64,000 nucleotides of DNA from Morganella morganii_D (GCA_044772875.1 CP173058.1:3038001-3102000), one strand, 5' to 3'; counted from the stretch's first letter, positions 32,621 to 41,404 are shown. The notes: generated by a model from the letters alone, not told the origin. Program-made: numbers and translations.

Positions 32621-32732
32621 AAAAAAATGCTCCGGTCAGAAGTTGTCTGACCGGAGCAGCTAATATTCAGCTAAATCCGATTACGTGAAGTAAAAGGTCT
32701 GAAAGATAGAACATCTTACCTCTGTACCCTAC
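32621..32732 (-). ncRNA. spf: Spot 42 small RNA
   Basis: The minus strand from 32732 begins GTAGGGTACAGAGGTAAGAT and continues through the conserved UUCUAUCUUUCAGACC and CACGUAAUCGGAUUU regions. It ends in the terminator TGCTCCGGTCAGA/TCTGACCGGAGCA with a T-run. Spot 42 is an Hfq-binding sRNA that represses secondary carbon and galactose genes and is itself repressed by CRP-cAMP. In E. coli it is directly downstream of polA; here def and repeats lie in between. The unstructured regions I-III look conserved. Confidence 0.95.
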
Positions 32733-33014
32733 GCGAATAACTTTACCGCAAATTTACGGACAAAAAAACCTTTTTTGTAATTTTTTTTCAGATTGCGCAC
32801 GATTCAGCTTGTCATAAAACCGTTAAATTCCTTCCAAATGTTCTTTAATTACATATTTATGCGATCCGGATCTATAGATAGTCCATTCCAGCCCGCACAA
32901 AATAGCAACAAAACAGCACAAATGATGCCGTTTTCATACCATACTGTTATGATAATCTGAGCGCATCCGGGAGTACGCCTCCCCATTATTTTTATTTATA
33001 TTAGTGAGTTAGCT
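32733..33014. other. Gap with divergent spf and def promoters
   Basis: 282 AT-rich bases. On the minus strand TTATTC immediately before the Spot 42 start is the likely -10. On the plus strand TATGATAAT near 32950 is a candidate -10 for def. No gene is visible. Confidence 0.45.
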
Positions 33015-33527
33015 ATGGCATTACTGACATTACGGCATTTTCCTGATCCCTGCCTTCGGGAAACAGCCCAACCCGTCACGGTTTTTGATGACGAACTGAA
33101 CACATTTGTTACTGATATGACAGAAACTATGTATGCCGAACGGGGAATCGGCCTTGCCGCACCGCAGGTAGGTGTCTGCAAACGTGTGATTATTGTTGAT
33201 GTATCTGAAAACCGGGATCAGCCGATGGCACTGATTAATCCGGAATTTATTCAGTGCAACGGTGAAATGATGATGATGGACGGTTGCCTGTCCCTGCCGG
33301 AGAGCTATACAGAAACTCAGCGCTACTCTTCAGTCACAGTCCGCTATCAGGATGTGAGCGGCGCAGAACATATCCTTGAAGCGGAAGGATTACAGGCGGG
33401 CTGCCTCCAGCATGAAATCGACCATCTCAACGGCAAACTGTTTATCGACCATCTCTCGCCGCTAAAGCGCCAGCGCATTGAGAAAAAAGTGAAGAAAACC
33501 CTGAAAATGCGGGAAGAAAACGCATAA
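33015..33527 (+). CDS. def: Peptide deformylase, second-copy type
   Basis: 170 residues, MALLTLRHFPDPCLRETAQP. Deformylases remove formyl from nascent N-termini with Fe2+/Zn2+. Motif 1 GIGLAAPQVG and motif 3 QHEIDHLNGKLF (HEIDH) are intact. Motif 2 reads DGCLSLPE instead of the usual EGCLS, with the metal-binding Cys kept. The housekeeping def lies beside fmt in enterobacteria; this one stands alone between spf and polA, so it is probably an additional copy. Low similarity to E. coli Def outside the motifs. Confidence 0.88.
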   Translation: MALLTLRHFPDPCLRETAQPVTVFDDELNTFVTDMTETMYAERGIGLAAPQVGVCKRVIIVDVSENRDQPMALINPEFIQCNGEMMMMDGCLSLPESYTETQRYSSVTVRYQDVSGAEHILEAEGLQAGCLQHEIDHLNGKLFIDHLSPLKRQRIEKKVKKTLKMREENA

Positions 33528-33540
33528 CAGGAAAATCCCC

Positions 33541-33650
33541 CCGGAGCACAATCCCTTTACGCTATAGATTTCAGCTTGTGGCAAGGCGGCAAAGGAAGAA
33601 ATCCGGGGAACATACATCAGTATGTGACCCGGATTTCTGAGTGCGGCCAA
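33541..33650. repeat. ERIC-like intergenic repeat, copy 1
   Basis: 110 bases, 103 identical to copy 2 at 33712-33821. The core is an inverted repeat, AAATCCGGGG...TATGTGACCCGGATTT, flanked by GTGGCAAGGCGGCAAAGG and TGAGTGCGGCCAA. The layout resembles enterobacterial ERIC sequences, though the sequence is not the canonical one. Confidence 0.75.
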
Positions 33651-33678
33651 TGTGATACCGGATGCTAAGGCTAAATCA

Positions 33679-33702
33679 TTCGGTTTGCAGCAAGGCAGCA
33701 AG
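33679..33702. repeat. Partial third copy of the repeat arm
   Basis: TTCGGTTTGCAGCAAGGCAG matches the left arm of the flanking 110-base repeats but lacks their palindromic core. Confidence 0.5.
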
Positions 33703-33711
33703 CAGAAGGAA

Positions 33712-33821
33712 CCGGGGCACAATGCCTTTACGCTATAGATTTCGGTCTGTGGCAAGGCGGCAAAGGAAGAAATCCGGGGAGCATACACCAGTATGTGACC
33801 CGGATTTCTGAGTGCGGCCAA
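33712..33821. repeat. ERIC-like intergenic repeat, copy 2
   Basis: Second 110-base unit in direct orientation, with seven substitutions relative to copy 1. It continues to a GATTGAAAGATGACGCG end just before the polA stop, so this copy looks complete. The 325 bases between def and polA contain only this repeat family and no gene. Confidence 0.75.
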
Positions 33822-33852
33822 CGCGGCCACGGATTGAAAGATGACGCGTAAA

Positions 33853-36645
33853 TTAGTGGGCTTCGTCCCAGTTGGCACCCACTCCCGCCTCTACCTTTAA
33901 CGGCACATCCAGTTTCATCGCTGCTTCCATCAGCCCGCGGATTTTCTCTGCCATCTCTGCCTGCTGTTCTTTTCTGACTTCAAACACCAGTTCATCGTGT
34001 ACCTGCATAATCATCAGCGCATCGATGTTCTCTTTTTGCAGCCAGTCATCCACAGCTATCATCGCTTTTTTGATGATATCCGCTGCGGTGCCCTGCATCG
34101 GAGCATTGATTGCTTCACGTTCAGCGGCTTTGCGGCGCATACCGTTGCGGGAATTGATCTCCGGCAGCCAGAGGCGGCGACCTTCCAGCGTTTCCACATA
34201 ACCTTTTTCTGCCGCATGTTCGCGGGTGCGGGCCATATACTCCAGCACGCCCGGATAGCGTTCAAAATAGAGATCCATATAGCGCTGTGCTTCACCGCGC
34301 GGGATCCCCAGCTGACGCGCCAGGCCAAATGCACTCATGCCGTAAATCAGGCCGAAGTTAATCGCTTTCGCGCTGCGGCGCTGATCAGCTGTCACGTCTT
34401 CCAGCGGTACACCGAAAACTTCTGCGGCGGTTGCGCGGTGAATATCCTTACCTTCGGCAAAGGCTTTCAGCAGCCCTTTGTCCTGTGACAGATGTGCCAT
34501 GATGCGCAGTTCAATCTGTGAATAGTCAGCCGCCATGATGCAGTAGCCATCACGGGCAATAAACGCCTGACGGATACGGCGCCCCTCATCGGTTCTGACC
34601 GGAATATTCTGCAGGTTCGGGTCGCGGGAAGAAAGACGCCCGGTGGCTGTCACCGCCTGGTGATAAGAGGTATGCACACGGCGGGTTTTCGGATCCACCA
34701 TCAGCGGCAGTTTATCCGTATAGGTGGTTTTCAGTTTGGACAAGCTGCGGTGTTCCAGAATCACGCGCGGCAACTCGTGGTTATCCGCCAGCTCTTCCAG
34801 CACTTCCTCATTGGTTGACGGCGCACCACCCGGCGTTTTCTTCAGAACCGGCAGATTCATTTTTTCAAACAGAATGGTTTGTAACTGCTTCGGTGAAGAA
34901 AGATTGAATTCCTCACCGGCGATAGCAAATGCTTGTTTTTCCAGCTCATCCAGACGTGCGGTCAGTTGTACAGATTGCGCGGCCAGCACATTAGCGTCGA
35001 TCAGAACCCCGGTACGTTCCATGCGGGAGAGCACCGGCACCAGCGGCATTTCGATATCCTGATAGATATGCAGCAGGGATTTTTCAGCTTCCAGCTGCGG
35101 ATACAGCGCCTGATGCAGCAGCAGAGTGATATCCGCATCTTCCGCCGCATAATTAGCGGCTTCTTCCAGCGGGATCTGATTAAATGTCAGCTGCTTTTTT
35201 CCTTTTCCGGCGATATCTTCAAACGTGGTGGTTTTATAATTCAGATGGCGATCGGCCAGGCTGTCCATATCATGACGCCCGGCGACACTATTGAGCACAT
35301 AGGATTCCAGCATGGTATCGAAGGCGATACCGCGCAGCTCCACACCGTAATTTTCCATAATTCCGCGATCAAACTTCAGGTTCTGGCCGATTTTCCGTAT
35401 TTTTTCATCTTCCAGAACCGGTTTCATCACCCGCAGCACCTGCTCAGTTAACAGCTGATCCGGTGCATCCAGATAATCATGACCGATCGGTACATAAGCG
35501 GCGTGACCCGCCTTTGCGGCAAATGACATCCCTATCAGACGCGCGGAGAGATTATCCAGGCTGTCGGTTTCAGTATCGAAGGCAAACTCACCGGCATCAC
35601 GCAGGATTTGCGCCCAGCGGTTCAGCGCCTCTTCATCGAGGATAGTTTCATAGTTTTCATTGCTGATTTCCGGCGTTGCCACAGGTGCTGCCACTGTTTG
35701 TGTGACAACACTCACCGCTGCTTTTGATGGCGCGCTGCGGGTACTTTTCTTCGCCAGCCAGCCGCCGTTTTCCAGATCACTTATCCAGCGTCTGAATTCA
35801 TACTGTGTGAATAATGCATACAGCTTATCCAAATCCGGTTCCGTCAGAGCCAGGGAGTCCCAGGTGCGATCGAGCTCCACGTCGGTTTTGATGGTCGCCA
35901 GGGTGTAAGAGAGATACGCCATCTCTTTATTGGTTTCCATCTTCGGCGCCAGGGTTTTGGCGCCACGGAAACTCAGTCCGGCGATTTTATCCAGATCGGC
36001 ATAAATATCATCCAGGCTGCCCAGTCCCTGCAACAGCGCCTGTGCGGTTTTCTCACCGACACCCGGCACGCCCGGGATGTTATCGGAGGAATCGCCCATC
36101 AGCGCCAGATAATCAATAATCAGTGACGGCGGAACACCGTATTTGGTTTCCACTTCTTCCGGCCCGAGAATGGTATTGTTCATGGTATTGATCAGGGTGA
36201 TATCCGGGGTCACCAGCTGCGCCATATCTTTATCACCGGTACTGATCAGCACGGCACGACCTTCTGCTGCTGCCTGCTTCGCCAGCGTCCCGATAACATC
36301 ATCGGCTTCCACACCGGAAACGGATAACAGCGGCATACCCATCGCAATAACCATGTCATGCAGTGGTGCTATCTGCTCACGCAGATCATCCGGCATCGGC
36401 GGGCGGTGTGATTTGTAGGCTTCAAACAATTCATCACGGAATGTTTTACCTTTGGCATCAAATACCACGGCAACATGGCTGGGTTCATACTGTATCACCA
36501 GGCTGCGCAGCATATTCAGCACGCCGTACATGGCACCGGTCGGTTGTCCGGCACTGTTGGTCAGCGGAGGGAATGCGTGGTAAGCACGATAGAGGTACGA
36601 TGAACCATCGACTAAAATCAAAGGGTTGTCTGCAATCTGAGCCAT
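33853..36645 (-). CDS. polA: DNA polymerase I
   Basis: 930 residues from MAQIADNPLILVDGSSYLYR (ATG at 36643-36645). The 5' nuclease domain (about 1-320) shows VVFDAKGKTFRDELFEAYKS. The 3'-5' exonuclease (about 335-520) has FAFDTETDSLDNLSARL. The polymerase domain has MAADYSQIELRIMAHLSQ and QVHDELVFEV. It fills gaps and removes RNA primers in repair and replication. Length fits E. coli PolA (928). The gene ends next to tandem repeats instead of spf. Confidence 0.98.
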   Translation of the reverse strand: MAQIADNPLILVDGSSYLYRAYHAFPPLTNSAGQPTGAMYGVLNMLRSLVIQYEPSHVAVVFDAKGKTFRDELFEAYKSHRPPMPDDLREQIAPLHDMVIAMGMPLLSVSGVEADDVIGTLAKQAAAEGRAVLISTGDKDMAQLVTPDITLINTMNNTILGPEEVETKYGVPPSLIIDYLALMGDSSDNIPGVPGVGEKTAQALLQGLGSLDDIYADLDKIAGLSFRGAKTLAPKMETNKEMAYLSYTLATIKTDVELDRTWDSLALTEPDLDKLYALFTQYEFRRWISDLENGGWLAKKSTRSAPSKAAVSVVTQTVAAPVATPEISNENYETILDEEALNRWAQILRDAGEFAFDTETDSLDNLSARLIGMSFAAKAGHAAYVPIGHDYLDAPDQLLTEQVLRVMKPVLEDEKIRKIGQNLKFDRGIMENYGVELRGIAFDTMLESYVLNSVAGRHDMDSLADRHLNYKTTTFEDIAGKGKKQLTFNQIPLEEAANYAAEDADITLLLHQALYPQLEAEKSLLHIYQDIEMPLVPVLSRMERTGVLIDANVLAAQSVQLTARLDELEKQAFAIAGEEFNLSSPKQLQTILFEKMNLPVLKKTPGGAPSTNEEVLEELADNHELPRVILEHRSLSKLKTTYTDKLPLMVDPKTRRVHTSYHQAVTATGRLSSRDPNLQNIPVRTDEGRRIRQAFIARDGYCIMAADYSQIELRIMAHLSQDKGLLKAFAEGKDIHRATAAEVFGVPLEDVTADQRRSAKAINFGLIYGMSAFGLARQLGIPRGEAQRYMDLYFERYPGVLEYMARTREHAAEKGYVETLEGRRLWLPEINSRNGMRRKAAEREAINAPMQGTAADIIKKAMIAVDDWLQKENIDALMIMQVHDELVFEVRKEQQAEMAEKIRGLMEAAMKLDVPLKVEAGVGANWDEAH

Positions 36646-36940
36646 AATTGCCTTCACAGTATTAAATGGATTCTTGCGGGTAGCATGCCACAGACTGCGG
36701 CATCAGACGACAATTATCGGCCGCAGCCGTTAATCTTCCCGCACATCAGAACAGGGCCGGTCCGCCGGGAAAATAAAAAATAACAAGCTGTGGATAACTT
36801 TGTGGGTAAATTTATGAACCCTATGTAAATCACTGTCTTTAGCTTGATATACCTGAATCTCGTTCAAAAAAATCAATAGGTTATAAACGAATGCCGCAAG
36901 ATAATCTACCGTTGTAATCACTTGATTAATGTGGATAGTA
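36646..36940. other. Non-coding region upstream of polA with a DnaA box
   Basis: The polA promoter region. TGTGGATAA at 36789-36797 is the complement of the perfect DnaA box TTATCCACA. A weak open frame on the minus strand (36730-36921) has no ribosome site or recognisable family and is not called. One box is not evidence for an origin. Confidence 0.5.
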
Positions 36941-36969
36941 AAAAAGCAATGACGTTACCGCCATTGCTT
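36941..36969 (-). terminator. Terminator of dsbA
   Basis: AAGCAATG, a loop of about ten bases and CATTGCTT followed on the minus strand by TTTTTACT, 23 bases after the dsbA stop. Confidence 0.85.
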
Positions 36970-36991
36970 CCGGGAGATACAGATTCTGAGA

Positions 36992-37615
36992 TTAATTCTG
37001 CTTCAGCAGATAATTGACCGTATCAGAGAACGCTTTACCGTATTCATTTACATCTTTGACTTCCAGACCGGCGTTGTTGATCTGGTATTTGCCTTTCACA
37101 AAGACCGCCGGCACACCGCGTAATTTGTAATCCGCTGCGGCTTTCTGCTGTTTTGCAATCAGGGATTTAACAAAGATGCTGTTCGCGGCGGAGTCATAAT
37201 CCTCACCGGTCACACCCGCTTTAATAAAAGCGTCACGGACATCGGCCGGGGTTTTAATCGTACCGGTTTTCTGAATACCTTCGAACAGGATTGGTGTCAC
37301 TTTATCCTCAACACCCATCGCCATTGCCACAGACCAGGCTTTGGTCATTTCAGGACCCATCGCACCGCCAAGGAAATCAACATGATAACGCTCATGTTTA
37401 GCCCCTTCCGGCAGGTTCTTGCTGATAGATTCCGGCACTTTAAAGTTTTCTTCAAACTGGTAGCAGTGCGGGCAGTAGAAGGAGAAAAACTCCACCACGT
37501 CAGGCTGATTCGTTACAGGTGTACTCAGTTCGGTATACTCTTTTCCGGATACCGGGTTTGCAAAGACACTGAATGATATCGCAAATCCAATCAGCGCTAA
37601 CCAAAGTTTCTTCAT
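36992..37615 (-). CDS. dsbA: Thiol:disulfide interchange protein DsbA
   Basis: 207 residues. The signal peptide MKKLWLALIGFAISFSVFA is cleaved after residue 19. The thioredoxin fold has the CPHC active site at residues 48-51 (FYCPHCYQF), and the cis-proline loop RGVPAVFVKG is present. DsbA introduces disulfides in periplasmic proteins, including the pilins and HdeB-type proteins nearby. It is 18 bases after srkA and co-transcribed with it, as in E. coli. Confidence 0.97.
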   Translation of the reverse strand: MKKLWLALIGFAISFSVFANPVSGKEYTELSTPVTNQPDVVEFFSFYCPHCYQFEENFKVPESISKNLPEGAKHERYHVDFLGGAMGPEMTKAWSVAMAMGVEDKVTPILFEGIQKTGTIKTPADVRDAFIKAGVTGEDYDSAANSIFVKSLIAKQQKAAADYKLRGVPAVFVKGKYQINNAGLEVKDVNEYGKAFSDTVNYLLKQN

Positions 37616-37633
37616 CTTTATCTCTCCTGAAAA

Positions 37634-38629
37634 TCAATAAGGCAGACAGCGTGTCAGCGGAGGCTCCGCCAGTACAGCTATCTGTTCAGTCATCAGTGAT
37701 TGCTGCTGTGACCAGAAATCACTTTCCGCCATCCATGGAAAAGCTTTAGGAAAAGCGGGATCCTGCCAGCGGCGGGCTACCCAGGATAAAAAATGAACCA
37801 TACGCATAGCACGCAGCGGTTCAATCAGTGCCAGCTCCCGCGTATCAAAGTCACAAAACTCCTGATAGGCATCGAGCAGGATGTCCAGCTGATAACGGCG
37901 TGAGTCTGTATCCCCGCTGAGCAGCATCCACAGATCCTGCACCGCCGGGCCGTTGCGGGCATCATCGAAATCCACCAGCCACGGTTCATCACGCCATAAA
38001 ATATTACCCGGATGACAATCTCCGTGCAGACGAATGGCATGCCCGTCGTCGTGCCAGCGGGCAGATGTCTCACGGATCAGGGTATCCAGTGTCTGTATAA
38101 AGCCGTCACGCTGCTTCTGCGGGATCAGCGGACACTGTGCGAGGATGTCGCGCGGTGTCAGCAGATATTCCTGCAATCCGATAGCCGGCCGGTGCTCAAA
38201 ACAGCGTTCCCGGCTTATCTGGTGCAGCCGTCCGAGCAGGCGTCCGGTGCTTTCCAGCTGATCAAGGTTATCAGTTTCATACGCCCGCCCGCCGATCGAC
38301 GGGAACAGTGCAAACAGATAACCGTCCTGTGACAGCAGTGTACTGCCGTCAAAGGCCAGTGGTGCCGCAACCGGCAGCCCGGCTTCCGCCAGTGTCAGGG
38401 TCAGGTCGTGCTCCTCGCGGATCTGCGCCTCATCCCAGCGTGCCGGACGGTAAAATTTCACCACATAGCGGGTACGGTTTTCATCCGTAAACTGATATAC
38501 ACGGTTTTCATAGCTGTTCAGCTCTGTCAGACCGGAATCTAACCAGATGCCGTAACGGCTCAGGCTGTCGATCAGACGGTCAGGCCGGAAATCCTGAAAG
38601 GTGAACACCGGCGGGGTAGTCGTCTGCAT
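37634..38629 (-). CDS. srkA: Stress response kinase A
   Basis: 331 residues of the choline-kinase-like Ser/Thr kinase family (YihE/RdoA). The catalytic loop IRLHGDCHPGNILWRDEPWL and the metal-binding LVDFDDARNGPAVQDLWM are present. It protects against MazEF-driven and ROS-linked death in E. coli. The start codon overlaps the yihD stop by one base (TAATG), giving the conserved yihD-srkA-dsbA operon. Confidence 0.96.
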   Translation of the reverse strand: MQTTTPPVFTFQDFRPDRLIDSLSRYGIWLDSGLTELNSYENRVYQFTDENRTRYVVKFYRPARWDEAQIREEHDLTLTLAEAGLPVAAPLAFDGSTLLSQDGYLFALFPSIGGRAYETDNLDQLESTGRLLGRLHQISRERCFEHRPAIGLQEYLLTPRDILAQCPLIPQKQRDGFIQTLDTLIRETSARWHDDGHAIRLHGDCHPGNILWRDEPWLVDFDDARNGPAVQDLWMLLSGDTDSRRYQLDILLDAYQEFCDFDTRELALIEPLRAMRMVHFLSWVARRWQDPAFPKAFPWMAESDFWSQQQSLMTEQIAVLAEPPLTRCLPY

Positions 38630-38898
38630 TACTCTTTGATGATGCCGCGTGCACGTAACAGTGCAGTTTTAAAATCGTCTTCGTAGTCTTTTTTCAGACC
38701 CGGAATCGCGTCTGTTGCATCAGAACCGCGCATTTTCAGGTGATAAATAAGAATATCATCGGTCAGATCTGACAGTTCCCCCTCAAACCCGGCTTCATCA
38801 GCCAGTTTTTGCAGCATCTGCATCAGGTTCAGATCAGAATGTTGCTGCCAGACTGGCTGCAGAAGTTCAATAACTTCATTAAGGCGATGACATTTCAT
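38629..38898 (-). CDS. yihD: YihD family protein (DUF1040)
   Basis: 89 residues from MKCHRLNEVIELLQPVWQQH; longer in-frame starts are not conserved. A small cytoplasmic helical protein of unknown function, with the family segments LADEAGFEGELSDLTDDILI and YHLKMRG. First gene of yihD-srkA-dsbA. Confidence 0.94.
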   Translation of the reverse strand: MKCHRLNEVIELLQPVWQQHSDLNLMQMLQKLADEAGFEGELSDLTDDILIYHLKMRGSDATDAIPGLKKDYEDDFKTALLRARGIIKE

Positions 38899-39118
38899 AA
38901 TAAATTCCTTATAAGCAAGATCGTAACACATTACCAATTATCCGCCGCTCCGGAAAGAACAGGACTGTCAGGATGCGTAAATATTGGCAGGCTGTAATAA
39001 CTGCGGCGTATTATCCGTGATTATAACGACCATTGCATTGATATTCGCGCTCACTATACCGGAATCCTTGTTAAGATAAGTTCAGAATATTTATCAGAGA
39101 TTGTCAGAGAAACTGAAG

Positions 39119-40225
39119 ATGATGATGCAACTCAGCGGCTGTATTCTTGCCGGCGGCCGGGCAACCCGGATGCGGGGGCAGGACAAAGGCCTGGTATTAC
39201 TGGGCGGGATCCCGCTTTATCAGTACAGTGTAAAACTGCTTACCCCGCAGACAGACGACATTTTTATCAATGCCAACCGCAATGCGCGGGATTATCACAC
39301 CACCGGCCTGCGGGTGGTGGCAGATACATTACCCGATTTTCCCGGTCCGCTTGCCGGGATGCTGGCCGGTCTTGAAAATGCCCTGCACGACTGGGTTCTG
39401 TTTGTGCCGTGCGATGTGCCGCAGTTTCCGGCAAACCTGGCAGAAAAACTCTGGCAGCAGAAAGGGAATGCCCTGTGTGCCTATGCCTGTGATCATCAAC
39501 GGGCTCATCCGGCCTTTGCGCTGTGTCACCGCTCACTGATCACCCCGCTGAAAGCATATCTCACCGGCGGCGATCGCAAACTCCTGCTGTTTATGGATAA
39601 AATCGGCGCAAAAGCTGTCACGTTTGATGCAAAACCCGGTGATTTTATCAATCTCAATACCCTTGCGGAGTGCCGGGAGTGGGAAAAACGGCACCGGCTG
39701 CCGCATCCGGTGCCACTGCTGGCGGTCACTGCCTACAGCGGTACCGGTAAAACCACGCTGCTGAAAAAGCTGATCCCGCAGTTGCGGGAAAGCGGGCTGC
39801 GTATCGGTCTGGTCAAACACACACATCACGATATGGATGTCGACACCCCCGGGAAAGACAGCTATGAGCTGCGCAAAGCGGGGGCTTATCAGACCCTGGT
39901 GGTCAGTCAGGAGCGGTTTGCACTGATGACAGAAACCCCGGGTGGTGCAGAACCTGATCTGATGCAGCTGGCTGCCCGCTTTGATACACGAGAGCTGGAT
40001 CTTATCCTGGCGGAAGGGTTTAAGGGTGAATCCGTGCCGAAAATCGCCCTGTTCCGCGATGTAACGGATCGTCCGTATCAGACACTGCTGGATGAATTTG
40101 TCATTGCGTTTGCCTCTGATAAACCCCGGCAGGATGTGACCGTGCCACAGTTGGATATCAACAATACCACCGCCATCCGCGACTTTATTGTCAGCTGGCT
40201 GGATTCTGATCCGCACAATCCGTAA
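39119..40225 (+). CDS. mobAB: Fused molybdenum cofactor guanylyltransferase MobA / adaptor MobB
   Basis: 368 residues from the first of three consecutive ATG codons (AGAGAA eight bases before). Residues 1-195 are MobA, with GCILAGGRATRMRGQDKGL nucleotide-binding motif and FVPCDVPQFP. It attaches GMP to molybdopterin to make MGD. Residues about 205-368 are MobB, with the Walker A AYSGTGKTTLLKKL and GLVKHTHHDMDVDTPGKDS, a GTP-binding accessory protein. In E. coli these are two separate genes; here one frame runs through without a stop. MobA has MRGQDKGL where MGGQDKGL is usual. Confidence 0.94.
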   Translation: MMMQLSGCILAGGRATRMRGQDKGLVLLGGIPLYQYSVKLLTPQTDDIFINANRNARDYHTTGLRVVADTLPDFPGPLAGMLAGLENALHDWVLFVPCDVPQFPANLAEKLWQQKGNALCAYACDHQRAHPAFALCHRSLITPLKAYLTGGDRKLLLFMDKIGAKAVTFDAKPGDFINLNTLAECREWEKRHRLPHPVPLLAVTAYSGTGKTTLLKKLIPQLRESGLRIGLVKHTHHDMDVDTPGKDSYELRKAGAYQTLVVSQERFALMTETPGGAEPDLMQLAARFDTRELDLILAEGFKGESVPKIALFRDVTDRPYQTLLDEFVIAFASDKPRQDVTVPQLDINNTTAIRDFIVSWLDSDPHNP

Positions 40226-40230
40226 CCGCC

Positions 40231-40287
40231 ACTCATATCGGGACTGATATAAAATTGTGTTACCCGGCCCGATATGAGTTTCTTTTG
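40231..40287 (+). terminator. Terminator of mobAB
   Basis: ACTCATATCGGG and CCCGATATGAGT form a 12-bp stem around a 25-base loop, followed by TTCTTTTG. Confidence 0.7.
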
Positions 40288-40434
40288 CATACTCATACTA
40301 TTTATTCTGAAAAAACCGTTTAATATTATTTTTTTTGTTTTAAAAACAGAGAAATATTGAATAAGACGTTATTTAATCTATTCTGAGAGCGTATTTTTTG
40401 TATTTTCTGAAACACAAAATGAGGTTTATTTATC

Positions 40435-40737
40435 ATGAAAAAGTATTTCGTCACCGCGTGTCTGGTTGCTGCAAGTGCATTTTCCTCAGTGGCACTCGCT
40501 GAACCTACTGGTATTCAGGTACCCGATAAAATGACCTGCAAAGAATTCGTTAATCTGAATCCGCAAAGCTGGGCGCCGGTTGCTCTGTGGGTGATCAGCA
40601 AAGACACACAATACCCGGGTGGTGACTTCGTGGCACTGTCGGAAAAAGGGATTGCAGAAGCACCAAAAATTGTTGAATTCTGCAAGAAATTCCCGGAAGG
40701 CACTCTTCAGGACTACCTGGCTGCCCGCAATAAATAA
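40435..40737 (+). CDS. hdeB: HdeB-like periplasmic acid-stress chaperone
   Basis: 100 residues. Signal peptide MKKYFVTACLVAASAFSSVA ends near ALA. The mature part has two cysteines, in DKMTCKEFVNLNPQSWAPVA and IVEFCKKFPEG, that form the HdeA/HdeB disulfide. HdeB binds unfolded periplasmic proteins at low pH. The PGGDFVALSEKGIAEAPKI pattern fits HdeB better than HdeA. No hdeA or hdeD is adjacent; it stands alone with its own terminator. Confidence 0.88.
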   Translation: MKKYFVTACLVAASAFSSVALAEPTGIQVPDKMTCKEFVNLNPQSWAPVALWVISKDTQYPGGDFVALSEKGIAEAPKIVEFCKKFPEGTLQDYLAARNK

Positions 40738-40757
40738 TTCCCGGAAATAAATAATGA

Positions 40758-40785
40758 AACGCCGGAGATATATTCCGGCGTTTTT
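40758..40785 (+). terminator. Terminator of hdeB
   Basis: AACGCCGGA, a six- to seven-base loop and TCCGGCGTT plus TTTT, shortly after the hdeB stop. Confidence 0.85.
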
Positions 40786-40864
40786 ATGCCATTATTCCGG
40801 CAAACTTCTCGCTGCATATTTGCTACAATATATCTTTCAGCCGCTTTACCGGATAAAAGATATA

Positions 40865-41404
40865 ATGAGTGACGAACTGATTCTGGTCGATGAACATGAT
40901 AATACCGTCGGGTATGACGAAAAACTCCGCGTTCATCAGCTCGGGTTACTGCACCGTGCATTTTCTGTGTTTCTGTTTAATGATGCCGGTGAACTGCTGA
41001 TCCAGCAGCGCGCACTCAGCAAATACCATTCCGGCGGATTGTGGGCCAACAGCTGCTGTAGTCATCCCTGCCGTGGTGAAACCACAGAACAGGCCGCACA
41101 GCGTCGTCTGCGTGAGGAACTGGGGATCACCTGTTCTTTGCAGCCTGCCGGACATATCATTTACCGCGCAGATGTCCCGCCATCACTCATTGAACATGAA
41201 TATGACCACTTGTTTACCGGCCACTATAACGGGGTATTTTTCCTGAATCCGCAGGAAGTGGCTGTCGTGCGCTGGATATCACTCACCGATCTGAAAGACG
41301 AAATCACAAACCATCCTGAACAGTTTGCGGCCTGGTTTCGTTTTATTCTGTCAAAGCACACAATTGAAATGATAAAACTGAAACAGCACCACAGAAATCC
41401 ATGA
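40865..41404 (+). CDS. idi: Isopentenyl-diphosphate delta-isomerase, type I
   Basis: 179 residues from MSDELILVDEHDNTVGYDEK; a longer frame starting in the hdeB terminator is rejected. The Nudix-fold enzyme interconverts IPP and DMAPP. The catalytic Cys lies in GLWANSCCSHPCRGE and the Glu in SLIEHEYDHLFTG, and the Nudix box AAQRRLREELGI is present. E. coli Idi is 182 residues. It stands between hdeB and the ecp operon. Confidence 0.95.
   Translation: MSDELILVDEHDNTVGYDEKLRVHQLGLLHRAFSVFLFNDAGELLIQQRALSKYHSGGLWANSCCSHPCRGETTEQAAQRRLREELGITCSLQPAGHIIYRADVPPSLIEHEYDHLFTGHYNGVFFLNPQEVAVVRWISLTDLKDEITNHPEQFAAWFRFILSKHTIEMIKLKQHHRNP

Noticed and set aside
33541..33821. Spaced repeats considered as a CRISPR array
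   Set aside because: Only two long 110-base copies with palindromic cores, no short regular repeat-spacer pattern and no cas genes.
33462..33878. 138-residue open frame with internal protein repeats between def and polA
   Set aside because: It is a translation of the ERIC-like DNA repeats and has no ribosome site or protein family.
36789..36797. Perfect DnaA box suggesting an origin
   Set aside because: A single box without clustered boxes, DUE or origin-flanking genes; probably chance or minor regulation.
36730..36921. 63-residue frame upstream of polA
   Set aside because: No ribosome binding site, AT-rich, no family; it overlaps the polA promoter region.
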